A DNA stretch of 64,000 nucleotides, taken from positions 186,001 to 250,000 of the forward strand of contig JAWZYV010019454.1 in NCBI GenBank assembly GCA_038373885.1, written 5' to 3'. The notes under the pieces were generated by a model. That model saw only the letters and a list, made by a program, of their open reading frames with translations. It had not been told where the DNA came from and made no database searches. Origin of the DNA: Cheiracanthium punctorium. Its lineage: Eukaryota; Arthropoda; Arachnida; Araneae; Cheiracanthiidae. This document shows, piece after piece, positions 1 to 10,765 of the stretch; the stretch's first letter is position 1; the number at the start of each line of letters is the position of its first letter. Made by a program: the position numbers and the translations under genes.

Positions 1-147
1 AATTTTCAGAAAAATAAATTTAAATTCTGTTATAGAAATGTGTTCTTGATTACTATCATTACTCTTATTATTAAAATATATTACAAACAGATATGTATGG
101 CTATTTTGATGTATGGTTACGAGCAAAAAAGCTAGGTATACATTTGT

Positions 148-378
148 GTTGTGCTGTGTTAAAGCAAACCTGCACGAGAGTATTTGCCTATGGAGGTGCC
201 TTGGGCGAAGGACTTTTTAAGGAGTTCTCACGCATGTTCACGTTGTCTCAGAAGAAAACCTCCCAAAAGTCCAGAACTTTAGATAGACAGCAGTGCGGTA
301 GGCCGGAAACCTGGACTTTTCCCACTTCAGCTATCTGCCATGTCCAGTTTTTTATCTACTCTGCGACGACTGGTGGGA
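148..378 (-). mobile_element. tRNA-derived SINE, family 1, copy A
   Basis: Read on the minus strand, this starts with a degenerate tRNA-like head (GTAGATAAAAAACTGGACAT, then GCTGAAGTGGGAAAAGTCC) and runs through the shared SINE body to a tail near TTTAACACAGCACAA. The same order of blocks recurs at six other places in this window: a head with A-box and B-box remnants, a block near CGGTTTTCTCC, a block near TTAGAACTCCTTAA, and a tail near TTGCCATAACAC. The 115-codon open frame crossing it on the plus strand is incidental. The head is too decayed to fold as a tRNA. Boundaries are approximate. Confidence 0.7.
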
Positions 379-1182
379 CTTTGGTATACATTTTTCCGGG
401 CATCCTACACAGTCTAGGTATATGGAAAGATTTATCTTAATTTTAAATTGAAATTGGCTAACATGCTAGCTTAGCATAACCATGTTATCAGCACTAAACA
501 AATTGAACTTTGCATAAAAGCAAAATGTGCCAATGTTTTCTTTAATGAAATAATGCTCAATAGGACAGGACATATCTGTGATGATTTATAATTGATTCCC
601 ATGGCACCCAACAAGTGTTCCAAAATAATAATAATAATAATTAATATATAAACTGTTATGGAAATTATTTTAATACATTATGCAAACAATATGTATATAT
701 TGTACTTCTTCAAAACTGTCTTCCTCGAAAACTGTGTAACATTTTAAGTTTACCAAGATTCTGTAAATTTAAGAACCGCTGGAATGGACAGTGTTTTATT
801 TTTTTTAATTTGTGTCATTTGAGATCATCTGAGAGTACTTTTAAACTGGCGATAAATTATAAAATAATTAAAATTTTGCAAAATAGCACAGAAAAAGGTA
901 CTTATGCATTTTATTTCAGAAAATTAGCTCGCATAAGCTCCTTTACCACAATTAGCACACATGAGTACGTTTTATGTGTGTTATTTTGCGCAGTTTTAAT
1001 TATTTCATCTTTTAAATATTATTTATCTGTTGAGGGATTTTTGTGTAACGATTAATTATTTTTACTACTAATTTCAAATTTCAAATATATTATTTTATGA
1101 TATAAATACTAGATCGCTTGAACCAAATTAAAAATTAGAATTTAAATATAAATTATTCACGTGTGTTATGTTTATGTTTTTT
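379..1182. other. AT-rich spacer
   Basis: AT-rich DNA with short A/T runs, including a small ATA-type repeat near 626-640. No coding, RNA or transposon signature was recognised. The 81-codon frame here has no recognisable motif. Confidence 0.5.
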
Positions 1183-1402
1183 TGTGTTATGGCAAGCCTG
1201 CACAAAAAGCATCTGCCCACGCGAGGGGAAGTACCTTGGCAGGGGGGTTTTTTTAAACAGTTCTAACTCATGTTCGAGTTAAATCTAGAGAAAATCGACC
1301 CAAACTCAAAGTCGATCGATCGACAGCCGGGCTGTAGGCCTGAACACGGGATCTTCACGCTTCAGCCATCTACCATTTCAGTGCTTTATCCACTTTACGT
1401 GT
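1183..1402 (-). mobile_element. tRNA-derived SINE, family 1, copy B
   Basis: On the minus strand the head reads GTGGATAAAGCACTGAAATG, followed by GGTAGATGGCTGAAGCGTGA and a B-box-like GATCCCGTGTTCAGGCCT. The body carries the family blocks (TTTTCTCTAG, GAGTTAGAACTG) and ends with GCAGGCTTGCCATAACAC. It is collinear with copies A and C-G and better preserved than A. The 72-codon plus-strand frame is a shadow. Confidence 0.8.
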
Positions 1403-1548
1403 GTTATTGTTCAGAAAATAAAATATGGGAACTATTTTCACATGTAATTAAAACTTTTTTAAACATTAAAACGGGGGGAGGGAGATAATTTCAAAACATC
1501 TTACAAATAATAACAAAATTGACACGAAACGTGTAGTTTATCAATTAA

Positions 1549-2054
1549 CCCTTTAACGCGCAGTGATCCCGCTGTGTGATCACCAAACTCTGACGTTTTG
1601 ACCGTTGCCAGTCAAGAAGAATAGATTTGATTTCTATAAAAATAGTTGCGAGTGACATAGCTCCACGAGAATCCTTTACTTTTTAGCACGTTCATTTCCC
1701 GTAAAAAATTGTCACGATTCTTTTGAACAGCACTGACTTCTGCTGAAAAATGGAAGAACACGAGAACAGATGGATAGATTGCCCAATGCTGAAAAAAGGG
1801 CAGCCGTTGCCATCGCTCGACTTAACTACCAGCAAGATGGCGGACGATCGAAACGTTCATCGCGTGCCACAGATCTAGAGACCAAAGACGCAGCTGGCTG
1901 TGCTCGCGCGCAGCCAGCTGCGTCGAAAAAGGGTCTCTAGATCTGTGGCACGCGATGAACGTTTCGATCGTCCGCCCTCTTGCTGGTAGTTAAGTCGAGC
2001 GATGGCAACGGCTGCCCTTTTTTCAGCATTGGGAAAGGGTTGCGCCTCAAAGGG
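1549..2054. mobile_element. piggyBac-type MITE, copy 1 (TTAA target)
   Basis: The element is bounded by TTAA at 1545-1548 and 2055-2058. Its ends are CCCTTTAACGCGCA on the left and, on the opposite strand, CCCTTTGAGGCGCA on the right. TTAA target duplications with termini starting CCCT are typical of the piggyBac superfamily, so that assignment rests on family knowledge. The right half is a long inverted repeat: about 100 bp at 1779-1880 is repeated in reverse complement at 1932-2033, around a GC-rich inner palindrome (GACGCAGCTGGCTG ... CAGCCAGCTGCGTC, 1889-1925). There is no coding capacity. It lies inverted relative to the copies at 21.7 and 36.6 kb. Confidence 0.85.
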
Positions 2055-2058
2055 TTAA

Positions 2059-2769
2059 AATAAAAGTATGTGGATGTTTTAGACTGTCTTATTATATCTC
2101 AACTTTTATTCAAATTCAACTCCAAGTCTCATTTTCTCAGAAAATTTCAACTTTTATCACGGCAATCTGCATTTAAATTTTTTTTTGAAACTCTTTTTTT
2201 CTCTTCCCCGACACTCTAGCTTATTTCCCTGAGGTAGAGTCCGAAAGCCGTTTGCCTAAATGTCATCCGACCTTATTTTCACAGTCAGAGTCAAGTCAGC
2301 GTGAGATCTCCCCGCGGCGCAGTATGGCACGAAACCAATCTGTTTTTGCGTGGAGCAAGCGTCATACCCTGGGCGTCGCGCCTTTTACAGGATCCGGGAA
2401 AACGATAGGGCATGATTCATTGCCTGTGCTATTATCCCGGCCATTATCCTGCCGCTAACAGCTTGATTCCTGAGAGCGTTATGCAAAGTGGAGGAACCTC
2501 TTTAAATGAAGTAAAATGATTGGTTTGTTATATGCTCGGTTTGAATAGTTTGCATATAAGTAGCGGCTAATAGAACCGGTGGTGGTGGTGGTGGGAGAAG
2601 GATGTATTTGCATGCGTGAGGAGACGCTACTGCTTATTCTGGGCTATGCGTTTTAATAGAGTGTTTTTTTTAAGACAATTACAGCAATGAAAGAGACATT
2701 TTAGGTCCGATCTTAATGAAAGAGGACGAACTTTTAATGTGTTAACATGGTCTGTACTGTGTAATTGAA
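2059..2769. other. Spacer with a GC-richer block and a GGT microsatellite
   Basis: Positions 2210-2480 are clearly richer in G+C than the surroundings and contain several CpGs (for example CCCCGCGGCGCAG). A 68-codon plus-strand frame there has no recognisable motif. A short (GGT)n run lies at 2578-2594. Possible explanations are an old exon, a regulatory block or an unrecognised repeat; I cannot choose between them. Confidence 0.4.
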
Positions 2770-3004
2770 CACTTGACAAAAAAAAGTCTGTCAATTTTAC
2801 AGAAGAAAACTGTCAGCCAGGATGCTAGTTTATTTCCGATTTTTTTACAGAAGTCTTCCATAAATTTTACAGATTCTCAGTTTATTTTACAGAAATCTTC
2901 CGTATAAAAAAAAATTACGGAAGGCTTCTGTAAAACATACGGTAATAAACTGGCGTCCTGACTTACAGTTATTTCTGTCAGTTTAACAGACATTTTTTGC
3001 AGTG
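2770..3004. mobile_element. Small foldback MITE with CACTGCAAAAAATG-like ends
   Basis: The left end, CACTTGACAAAAAAAAGTCT, and the reverse complement of the right end, CACTGCAAAAAATGTCTGTT, match. The similarity continues inward in the same order: TTTTACAGAAG, AGCCAGGATGCTAGTTTATT against AGTCAGGACGCCAGTTTATT, then TTACAGAAG and a CTTCCGTA-type block. The whole 235 bp can fold into one imperfect hairpin. No convincing target duplication was found and the superfamily is not assigned. Confidence 0.65.
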
Positions 3005-3103
3005 CAGATCCTCATTTTATTGAGATGTGTGGCTGTATTGGCAGTTATCTCAGGTGCTCTTAATTAAATGTTCTTTATTTATTTCAAAGTATATATTTTT
3101 TAC

Positions 3104-3205
3104 AGCACAGTATTGGTACAAACATCCAAGCCCATGCCGGCCATTATACCAGCCTTTGGCTGGTAGGATTTCGTGCTAGCCACTATATCACCAGGGCGTC
3201 GTGTA
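3104..3205 (-). mobile_element. SINE-like fragment, family 2, copy 1
   Basis: A block with ACATCCAAGCCCATGCCGG, then TGGTAGGATTTCGTGCTAGC and CACTATATCACCAGGGC, aligns in order with a better copy at 42950-43082, where the tRNA-type B-box is clearer. Read on the minus strand the head would be upstream. It is fragmentary, and the similarity was judged by eye. Confidence 0.4.
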
Positions 3206-3671
3206 ATTGAATGTTGAGAACTTTGACTAAAAACAAATAAACACTGTAATAATATTTCTTCAATCAGTAATTATAATATTATAATAACTATTATCTAGGT
3301 AATTGAGGAGTGGGGGGGGGGGTTATGGAATAGTAGGGAAATGTGAAATGCCCAGGTTTCGGCTCCGTTAAATGCTGTTGTCACATGGGAATACCATGAG
3401 CTTGTGAAGAAAGATTACAAAGTTACAATGCTGTGAGAGTTCACTGCTTGTTGTTGTCTTACCACTCACTACAGAGAAAACTGTGTTTTGTGATTTTCAA
3501 AAGTTTTATGAAGATAAGTTTAAAACATTTCAGCCTATTAGTATACACATGGCTTGAGCGCATAATGTACACTAAAATAATTGTAGTTTGTCGAACTGTG
3601 TTTTATTTTTAGCTGACAGTGTTTTTTATCCATCAGTTTAAAGGCTCATTTTCCAAGATGGCGTGTCGGGT
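3206..3671. other. Spacer upstream of tandem array
   Basis: AT-rich DNA with a G-run near 3312-3322. Nothing recognised. The sequence immediately left of 3672 does not match the 3' end of the repeat unit, so the array begins abruptly here. Confidence 0.45.
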
Positions 3672-5077
3672 ATTATGAAATACTAAGCAATATTGTAATG
3701 GATGTCATGGCATCCACTAAAGAACCGCAAAACAGAGATGGTGAATGTATCCTATGACGAAAAATTCTCCGAAGATCAACGAGGAGAAATTTGGATTCAA
3801 TGCTTCTGCTGGTCTCTGTGGGTTTACCTTGTCTGTACCGGAGCAGAGATAGAAGATTTTATGAGCAACTTTTCTAAGCAGACTCGAAGCATAAATATTG
3901 TGAACATAATCTTTAAAATATGGTTTAATAGTTAAAAATAACTTTAATGAAGTATAAATAGTTTTTAAACCACTTATTCCATAATACCCGGTTATTTATA
4001 TTAACATCCATTCGTACCCTTTTTTAAATAATTTTTTCTATAGCAACAAAATAAATAGTGTTTTTCTTTACAAGTGACATTTCATTACAATTGTGATGGA
4101 GATCACATATTTAATTTTAATAATCATTTAATTTGGCTTTCTTTAATGTAATCTATCCAAAATCGCATGTACTCTAAATCTTTTCTGTTCTCATTTTTCG
4201 GTCACTTCGGCTTTTAAATCTGTATATTCGCTTTTTCCGTATGCATTATTCTTAATTGTTTATGTGTCTCTTCAAACATGGTCGCATCGTTGTGCTAAAA
4301 ATAGATTACATTACGTCCGTTTGCTACCGCAACGAACTTTTTGATTCCCCTCCTTTGGCATAGCGTTGGCAAAAGTTATTATTTGTTGCCCTGCGACATC
4401 TTTAAAATTATTTGCTCGTGATTACGTCATTTTAATTTTATTGGATTAACTGTTAATGTTGCTCTGGAATTGACGTTATTTATCTCAGCCAAGTTATTGT
4501 TCTCGCAAATGTGTAATTCTCTGTTGGCGTAATTTTTATTTCATTCCATCTTGATTTCAGTGTCCCTATAGGACGTAATTTTATTTCGCTGAGCCACCAC
4601 CGCCCGTTATAATAATGTTTCAATAGTATATTTTAAATAAATAGTTTTAAGCATTCAATGTCTTTTTCTTTACTGCAACTAAGTGCATTCGAAGCTGGTT
4701 TCTCTTATGACACGACGCCTTTTAATCTTAAATTTAAGTCAGCAACCAAATAACTTCACCATAACAATCAGTTATAGCATGTACTCATGATGATTTGGGG
4801 GATTTTATTGAAAAACTTGTAGAGTTAGAAATGTAAACGGCATTCCATAATACCCTCCTCTCCTCAAAGAGGAACTATTTTCAAAAATGAATTAAGGAGA
4901 GATACAGACTGTATAGAGGAGTTCAAAACTTCTAGTATGGATAATATGACTAGATGATTCACAATCACATAGGAATGTAGGGACTCCGAGGTCTTTCATT
5001 TTCATCAAAATCATTCAAAATCATTTTCAAGTAAAATAAGTATTCCAACTACATTTTGGAGCTGACCAATGCCAGAG
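3672..5077. repeat. Tandem repeat unit 1 of 3 (about 1.41 kb, type A)
   Basis: First unit of a direct tandem array. It starts at ATTATGAAATACTAAGC and ends at GACCAATGCCAGAG, and is close to identical to the next two units apart from scattered substitutions and small indels. It holds a short palindrome (GGATGTCATGGCATCC at 3704-3719) and a 77-codon frame; the units at 5108 and 6519 have a shorter 60-codon version. The frame has no recognised motif, so I do not call a gene. Type-A variants include CATCGTTGTGC, TTGGCAAAAGTT and CATCTTGATTTC in the first part, and TTTCTCTTATGACACGACG in the last part. Confidence 0.9.
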
Positions 5078-6488
5078 ATTATGAAATACTAAGCAATATT
5101 GTAATGGATGTCATGGCATCCACAAAAGAACCGCAAAACAGAGATGGTGAATGTATCCTGTGACGAAAAATTCTCCAAATCGAAAAGATCAACGAGGAGA
5201 ACTTTGAATTCAATGCCTCTGCTGTTCTCTGTGGGTTTACCTTGTCTGTACCGGAGCAGAGATAGAAGATTTTATGAGCATCTTTTCTAAGCAGACTCGA
5301 AGCATAAATATTGTGAACATAATCTTTAAAATATGGTTTAATAGTTAAAAATAACTTTAATGAAGTATAAATAGTTTTTAAACCACTTATTCCATAATAC
5401 CCGGTTATTTATATTAACATCCATTCGTACCCTTTTTTAAATAATTTTTTCTATAGCAACAAAATAAATAGTGTTTTTCTTTACAAGTGACATTTCATTA
5501 CAATTGTGATGGAGATCACATATTTAATTTTAATAATCATTTAATTTGGCTTTCTTTAATGTAATCTATCCAAAATCGCATGTACTCTAAATCTTTTCTG
5601 TTCTCATTTTTCGGTCACTTCGGCTTTTAAATCTGTATATTCGCTTTTTCCGTATGCATTATTCTTAATTGTTTATGTGTCTCTTCAAACATGGTCGCAT
5701 CGATGTGCTAAAAATAGATTACATTACGTCCGTTTGCTACCGCAACGAACTTTTTGATTCCCCTCCTTTGGCATAGCGTTGGCATAAGTTATTATTTGTT
5801 GCCCTGCGACATCTTTCAAAATTTGCTCGTGATTGCGTCATTTTAATTTTATTGGATTAACTATTAGGGTTGCTCTGGAATTGGCGTTATTGATCTCAGC
5901 CAAGTTATTGTTCTCGGCAATGTGTAATTCTCTGCTGGCGTAATTTTTATTTCATTCCATCTTAATTTCAGTGTCCCTATAGGACGTAATTTTATTTCGC
6001 TGAGCCACCACCGCCCGTTATAATAATGTTTCAATAGTATATTTTAAATAAATAGTTTTAAGCATTCAATGTCTTTTTCTTTACTGCAACTAAGTGCATT
6101 CGAAGCTGGTTTCTCTTATGACACGACGCCTTTTAATCTTAAATTTAAGTCAGCAACCAAATAACTTCACCATAACAATCAGTTATAGCATGTACTCATG
6201 ATGATTTGGGGGATTTTATTGAAAAACTTGTAGAGTTAGAAATGTAAACGGCATTCCATAATACCCTCCTCTCCTCAAAGAGGAACTATTTTCAAAAATG
6301 AATTAAGGAGAGATACAGACTGTATAGAGGAGTTCAAAACTTCTAGTATGGATAATATGACTAGATGATTCACAATCACATAGGAATGTAGGGACTCCGA
6401 GGTCTTTCATTTTCATCAAAATCATTCAAAATCATTTTCAAGTAAAATAAGTATTCCAACTACATTTTGGAGCTGACCAATGCCAGAG
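5078..6488. repeat. Tandem repeat unit 2 of 3 (hybrid B-5'/A-3')
   Basis: The middle unit shares every observed variant of unit 3 from its start to 5964: CATCCACAAAAG, TCCTGTGACG, CATCGATGTGC, TTGGCATAAGTT, GTTCTCGGCAATG, CATCTTAATTTC. From 6115 onward it shares every observed variant of unit 1: TTTCTCTTATGACACGACG, AAGTCAGCAACC, AACTTGTAGAGTT, CTCCTCAAAGAGG. The switch lies in the identical stretch 5965-6114. This is the structure expected if a two-unit array A-B expanded to A-BA-B by unequal crossing over. Confidence 0.9.
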
Positions 6489-7901
6489 ATTATGAAATAC
6501 TAAGCAATATTGTAATGGATGTCATGGCATCCACAAAAGAACCGCAAAACAGAGATGGTGAATGTATCCTGTGACGAAAAATTCTCCAAATCGAAAAGAT
6601 CAACGAGGAGAACTTTGAATTCAATGCCTCTGCTGTTCTCTGTGGGTTTACCTTGTCTGTACCGGAGCAGAGATAGAAGATTTTATGAGCATCTTTTCTA
6701 AGCAGACTCGAAGCATAAATATTGTGAACATAATCTTTAAAATATGGTTTAATAGTTAAAAATAACTTTAATGAAGTATAAATAGTTTTTAAACCACTTA
6801 TTCCATAATACCCGGTTATTTATATTAACATCCATTCGTACCCTTTTTTAAATAATTTTTTCTATAGCAACAAAATAAATAGTGTTTTTCTTTACAAGTG
6901 ACATTTCATTACAATTGTGATGGAGATCACATATTTAATTTTAATAATCATTTAATTTGGCTTTCTTTAATGTAATCTATCCAAAATCGCATGTACTCTA
7001 AATCTTTTCTGTTCTCATTTTTCGGTCACTTCGGCTTTTAAATCTGTATATTCGCTTTTTCCGTATGCATTATTCTTAATTGTTTATGTGTCTCTTCAAA
7101 CATGGTCGCATCGATGTGCTAAAAATAGATTACATTACGTCCGTTTGCTACCGCAACGAACTTTTTGATTCCCCTCCTTTGGCATAGCGTTGGCATAAGT
7201 TATTATTTGTTGCCCTGCGACATCTTTCAAAATTTGCTCGTGATTGCGTCATTTTAATTTTATTGGATTAACTATTAGGGTTGCTCTGGAATTGGCGTTA
7301 TTGATCTCAGCCAAGTTATTGTTCTCGGCAATGTGTAATTCTCTGCTGGCGTAATTTTTATTTCATTCCATCTTAATTTCAGTGTCCCTATAGGACGTAA
7401 TTTTATTTCGCTGAGCCACCACCGCCCGTTATAATAATGTTTCAATAGTATATTTTAAATAAATAGTTTTAAGCATTCAATGTCTTTTTCTTTACTGCAA
7501 CTAAGTGCATTCGAAGCTGGTTTCTGTTATGACACAACGCCTTTTAATCTTAAATTTAAGTCTGCAACCAAATAACTTCACCATAACAATCAGTTATAGC
7601 ATGTACTCATGATGATTTGGGGGATTTTATTGAAAAACCTGTACGAGTTAGAAATGTAAACGGCATTCCATAATACCCTCCTCTCCTCTAGAGAGGAACT
7701 ATTTTCAAAAATGAATTAAGGAGAGATACAGACTGTATAGAGGAGTTCAAAACTTCTAGTATGGATAATATGACTAGATGATTCACAATCACATAGGAAT
7801 GTAGGGACTCCGAGGTCTTTCATTTTCATCAAAATCATTCAAAATCATTTTCAAGTAAAATAAGTATTCCAACTACATTTTGGAGCTGACCAATGCCAGA
7901 G
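6489..7901. repeat. Tandem repeat unit 3 of 3 (type B)
   Basis: Last unit, ending at GACCAATGCCAGAG before unrelated sequence. It differs from units 1 and 2 in its last third (TTTCTGTTATGACACAACG, AAGTCTGCAACC, AACCTGTACGAGTT, CTCCTCTAGAGAGG), and it matches unit 2 but not unit 1 in the first two thirds. No fourth unit follows. Confidence 0.9.
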
Positions 7902-7947
7902 GGAACACTGAATATTACGACATTGAAATTAAAAGTACTGAATATTA

Positions 7948-8132
7948 AGACATGGTTTAAGTGCGCAGGTTCAGGGTTCTGGCCTCTTGCGTGGCTGTCA
8001 AATGTAATGTAATTTTGGGTGTACCACCACCACATGTAACGTGAATACGCGTTAGAGCCACTTAAAAATTCTTCTTTCTAAGGTATACTCCCGTAGGAAA
8101 ATAGCTCTTGTGCATCTTTGTCTCAACCAAAA
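7948..8132 (+). mobile_element. tRNA-derived SINE, family 1, copy C
   Basis: Begins with a shortened head (GGTTTAAGTGCGCAGGTTC), with a B-box-like AGGGTTCTGGCC. The family body follows (ACATGTAACGTGAATACGCG, TTAGAGCCACTTAAAAATTC), then a tail near TTGTCTCAACCA. It lies immediately beyond the tandem array, separated from it by a short duplicated motif (ACTGAATATTACGACAT / ACTGAATATTAAGACAT). Copy D at 20.6 kb is the closest by eye. Confidence 0.75.
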
Positions 8133-10589
8133 AAAATCTTTAAAATATGGTTTAGAAACATATACATATACTTTAGAAAGTTTAGCACATTCTTTAGAAA
8201 AACAAATTGATATCTTAACAAAAAACAAACAAAAAAAAATTAAAATGTACAGCTTAAAAAAATCTTTTTTAATTTAATGATGCAATAATCAAGTTTATTG
8301 TTTATGAAACATAGTTAAAATTTTTGACTGATACTTCACCCCTCATTCAAAGTGATTAATGCTAAGTGCATGAAGACGATTTTTTCGACCCCTGTTTCCC
8401 ATTCCTATGTCATTCCGCGTCATCTTGGTGTGCCCTACCCCTCTAAGAAATTTTGAATGCTAGCTCTGAGATATCCTGTACATGCCCAGTAAAAGTTCAT
8501 ATACAACTTGCATCACTCTAAGCAAACCAGTGTGAGTATTAGCTGTTAAGGACATTTTAATATAAGCAGAAATGGCATGGGGAAAATCGCTATAAATATT
8601 GTTTTTTATGTTATTAAGTAAAGTTAGGATAAACTGATACTGAGTTGCTGTCAATATAGAAGTTAACTGCTGAGATGGAGCCGATAAATACAGCATTTGG
8701 TGAACGGCATTGTATAAAACAATAGAGAGTACTGTAAGGACAATAGATTACTTAAATTGTATTCAATAGAAAAGTAATGGTTGATAATTATCAAAGGTTC
8801 TATGATTATAATCAAAGAATTAATTACAAAAAATAATCTTTAACAATTAAATTATAAACGTACAATAGATTAAATAGCCTTCTAAGTAACCTAATTGTCA
8901 CACTGAAAATTACTATAAATTATTCTATTTTACTTTCCAGAAACCTAATGGCGTAAACGTCTTGACATTTTGGTGTTTCTTTGAATCTCGATAAAATACC
9001 AATTGTACTTCATCATATTATTTCTTTAATTGATCAATTTTAATTATAGGGTATAAAATCGTTGTCACAATGTTAAGATCAGGATCTGCTATATTAGAAC
9101 AGTTTTTCGTGATTCTTGTATATAAATAAGACATTTCCTTTATTCTATAAAAATTGAAAATACATGTAAAATTAACACCAATCTGCAAGTCGCTTTTATG
9201 GTTATAATCTTTTACAATATTACAATCTGTGACGTTTATAATAGGACGCAATAAATGACGAAAAATTTAGAACAAAAGAGCACCTTCGCATTTAATAAAT
9301 TTTCAGAAAACAATCGAGTAAACGCACGAGGTAATAAAAACAGTGACAGATATATCTCCATGAAACCTTTATCGCATTAATTAAATCAGATTCCTAGTTT
9401 AATTAACAATTCAATTTTATCCATGGAAGACAACACATGGGACACTGCAGCTAATTCATTTCCTTTGAAACATTTCAACAAAATATTTCACCCACGTCTT
9501 AAAAATTAGTATCACCTGCAGAATCAGTCACGTGATCTTTTATTTTGCAGTGTTACTCTTCCGTGTGGGGAAACACTGTATTGCCCCCCCATTTGCATTT
9601 AAAAAAACAATGAATTTGGTATCCATATTCTAATGCAATGTCTCTGACGAAACGAAACGCTGAAAATATTCAACGATAACTAGAAATTTGCATATCTGTC
9701 GCTAGCGTGTTTTCTACAATAGCAATGCCTATTACAAGCAAGGATTTCAAGATGAGACATTGTCACGCAAATTGAACGTTCAAATCTAAATGGCCCGCTA
9801 CTACAGTGACAACTATTGTATGTAACAAGACCACTAAACAAAAAAAAACTAACGTTTAAAGGTCAAATTAATTAAAGCAAAATAACACGGATTAAGAAAT
9901 ATACAGTACAATCGTTTCAGTTCACTCTTGCTCAGCTACAAGAAACTCCACCATCCTCACAGTCAGAAAGGTTAAAACTCAATAAGTTCCAGCAATTAAA
10001 CGAAAACTGGAGTAATTTCTTGAGTTCTTAGACACACAAAATATATATATATACGTATATGAAACAAATGCAGCATTAATTTACTGTTACTTTAACCCTT
10101 TATCTACTGAATTAAGAATTGCCAACCCGTGAATCTACTTGTTTTCTCTTGTTATAGTTAGGCAATGAATGATAAACACTGATTAATGTAATAAAAAAGG
10201 AAATTTCTGAAAGATTAATAAGTATAAGCTATACGTTGGATGATTGGTTTTATAAACAGTTAAAGAGTCTTTTTCAGAGTATAGGACCAACCAATCTGAA
10301 GGATTCGAGTAACACTTTGATTGACACACTTTTAGAAAAATCTAATCCTTAAATCATAAAACAGATTTCATAAAATTCACTGATTCCTTTTTTGGGGGGA
10401 AGGGGCTCGACATGATTAGAAAGTGAGCGGAAAGCTGTCTATTTAAAACAATCTACTCTAACAGAACCTGCAATCGTGATGTAAGCTGATTAAATAAGTA
10501 TTTGGTGGTGATTTTTCAAAGAAATGGTTACAATGAATAGATTTCTCTTTTTTTACAATTTTAATTTAACGGTACTCCTAAGTACCTCC
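8133..10589. other. Long AT-rich spacer
   Basis: About 2.4 kb of AT-rich DNA with A/T homopolymers. Minus-strand frames of 66-78 codons here show no recognisable domain. No tRNA, TIR pair or LINE motif was found. A CCCTTT-type sequence at 10094 (TTAACCCTTTATCTACTG) has no matching right end. Confidence 0.45.
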
Positions 10590-10765
10590 AGTAGATACAG
10601 GATTAAAATACTCAGATTTTTTAATGATATTTTAGCAATTTTGCATTTTATTTCCTTCGCATTACGTGACAACGGATCTTTCAAATACCCGGCACTGCAC
10701 ATGCGTACTACGCGTTTACGCTCAGCACATGTAGCGACGTGGCATTGCTCGTGAAATATGTGACG
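10590..10765 (+). repeat. Dispersed repeat, copy 1 (partner at 50.44-50.6 kb)
   Basis: The order of blocks AAAATACTCAGATTTTTTAA, TTTTGCATTTTATTTCC, TTACGTGACAACGGATCTTT, CACATGCGTACTACGCGTTT and GTAGCGACGTGGCA is matched at 50440-50605 by CACTCAGATTT, TTTTGCATTTTATTT, ATACGTGGAAACAAATCTTC, CACATGCGCACAATGCGTTT and GCAGTGACATCTGG. A weaker match to the left part lies near 51720-51785. Element class unknown. Confidence 0.5.

Noticed and set aside
93..440. 115-codon open frame at the left edge
   Set aside because: It crosses a minus-strand SINE (148-378); the translation has no domain and the SINE explains the openness.
3702..3935. Frames beginning MSWHP in each tandem unit as a repeated gene
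   Set aside because: The frame differs in length between units (77, 60 and 60 codons) because of an indel and lacks any recognised motif. Its conservation follows from recent duplication of the DNA.
10094..10111. TTAACCCTTTATCTACTG as a piggyBac-type end
   Set aside because: No matching right terminus with TTAA was found nearby; likely chance.
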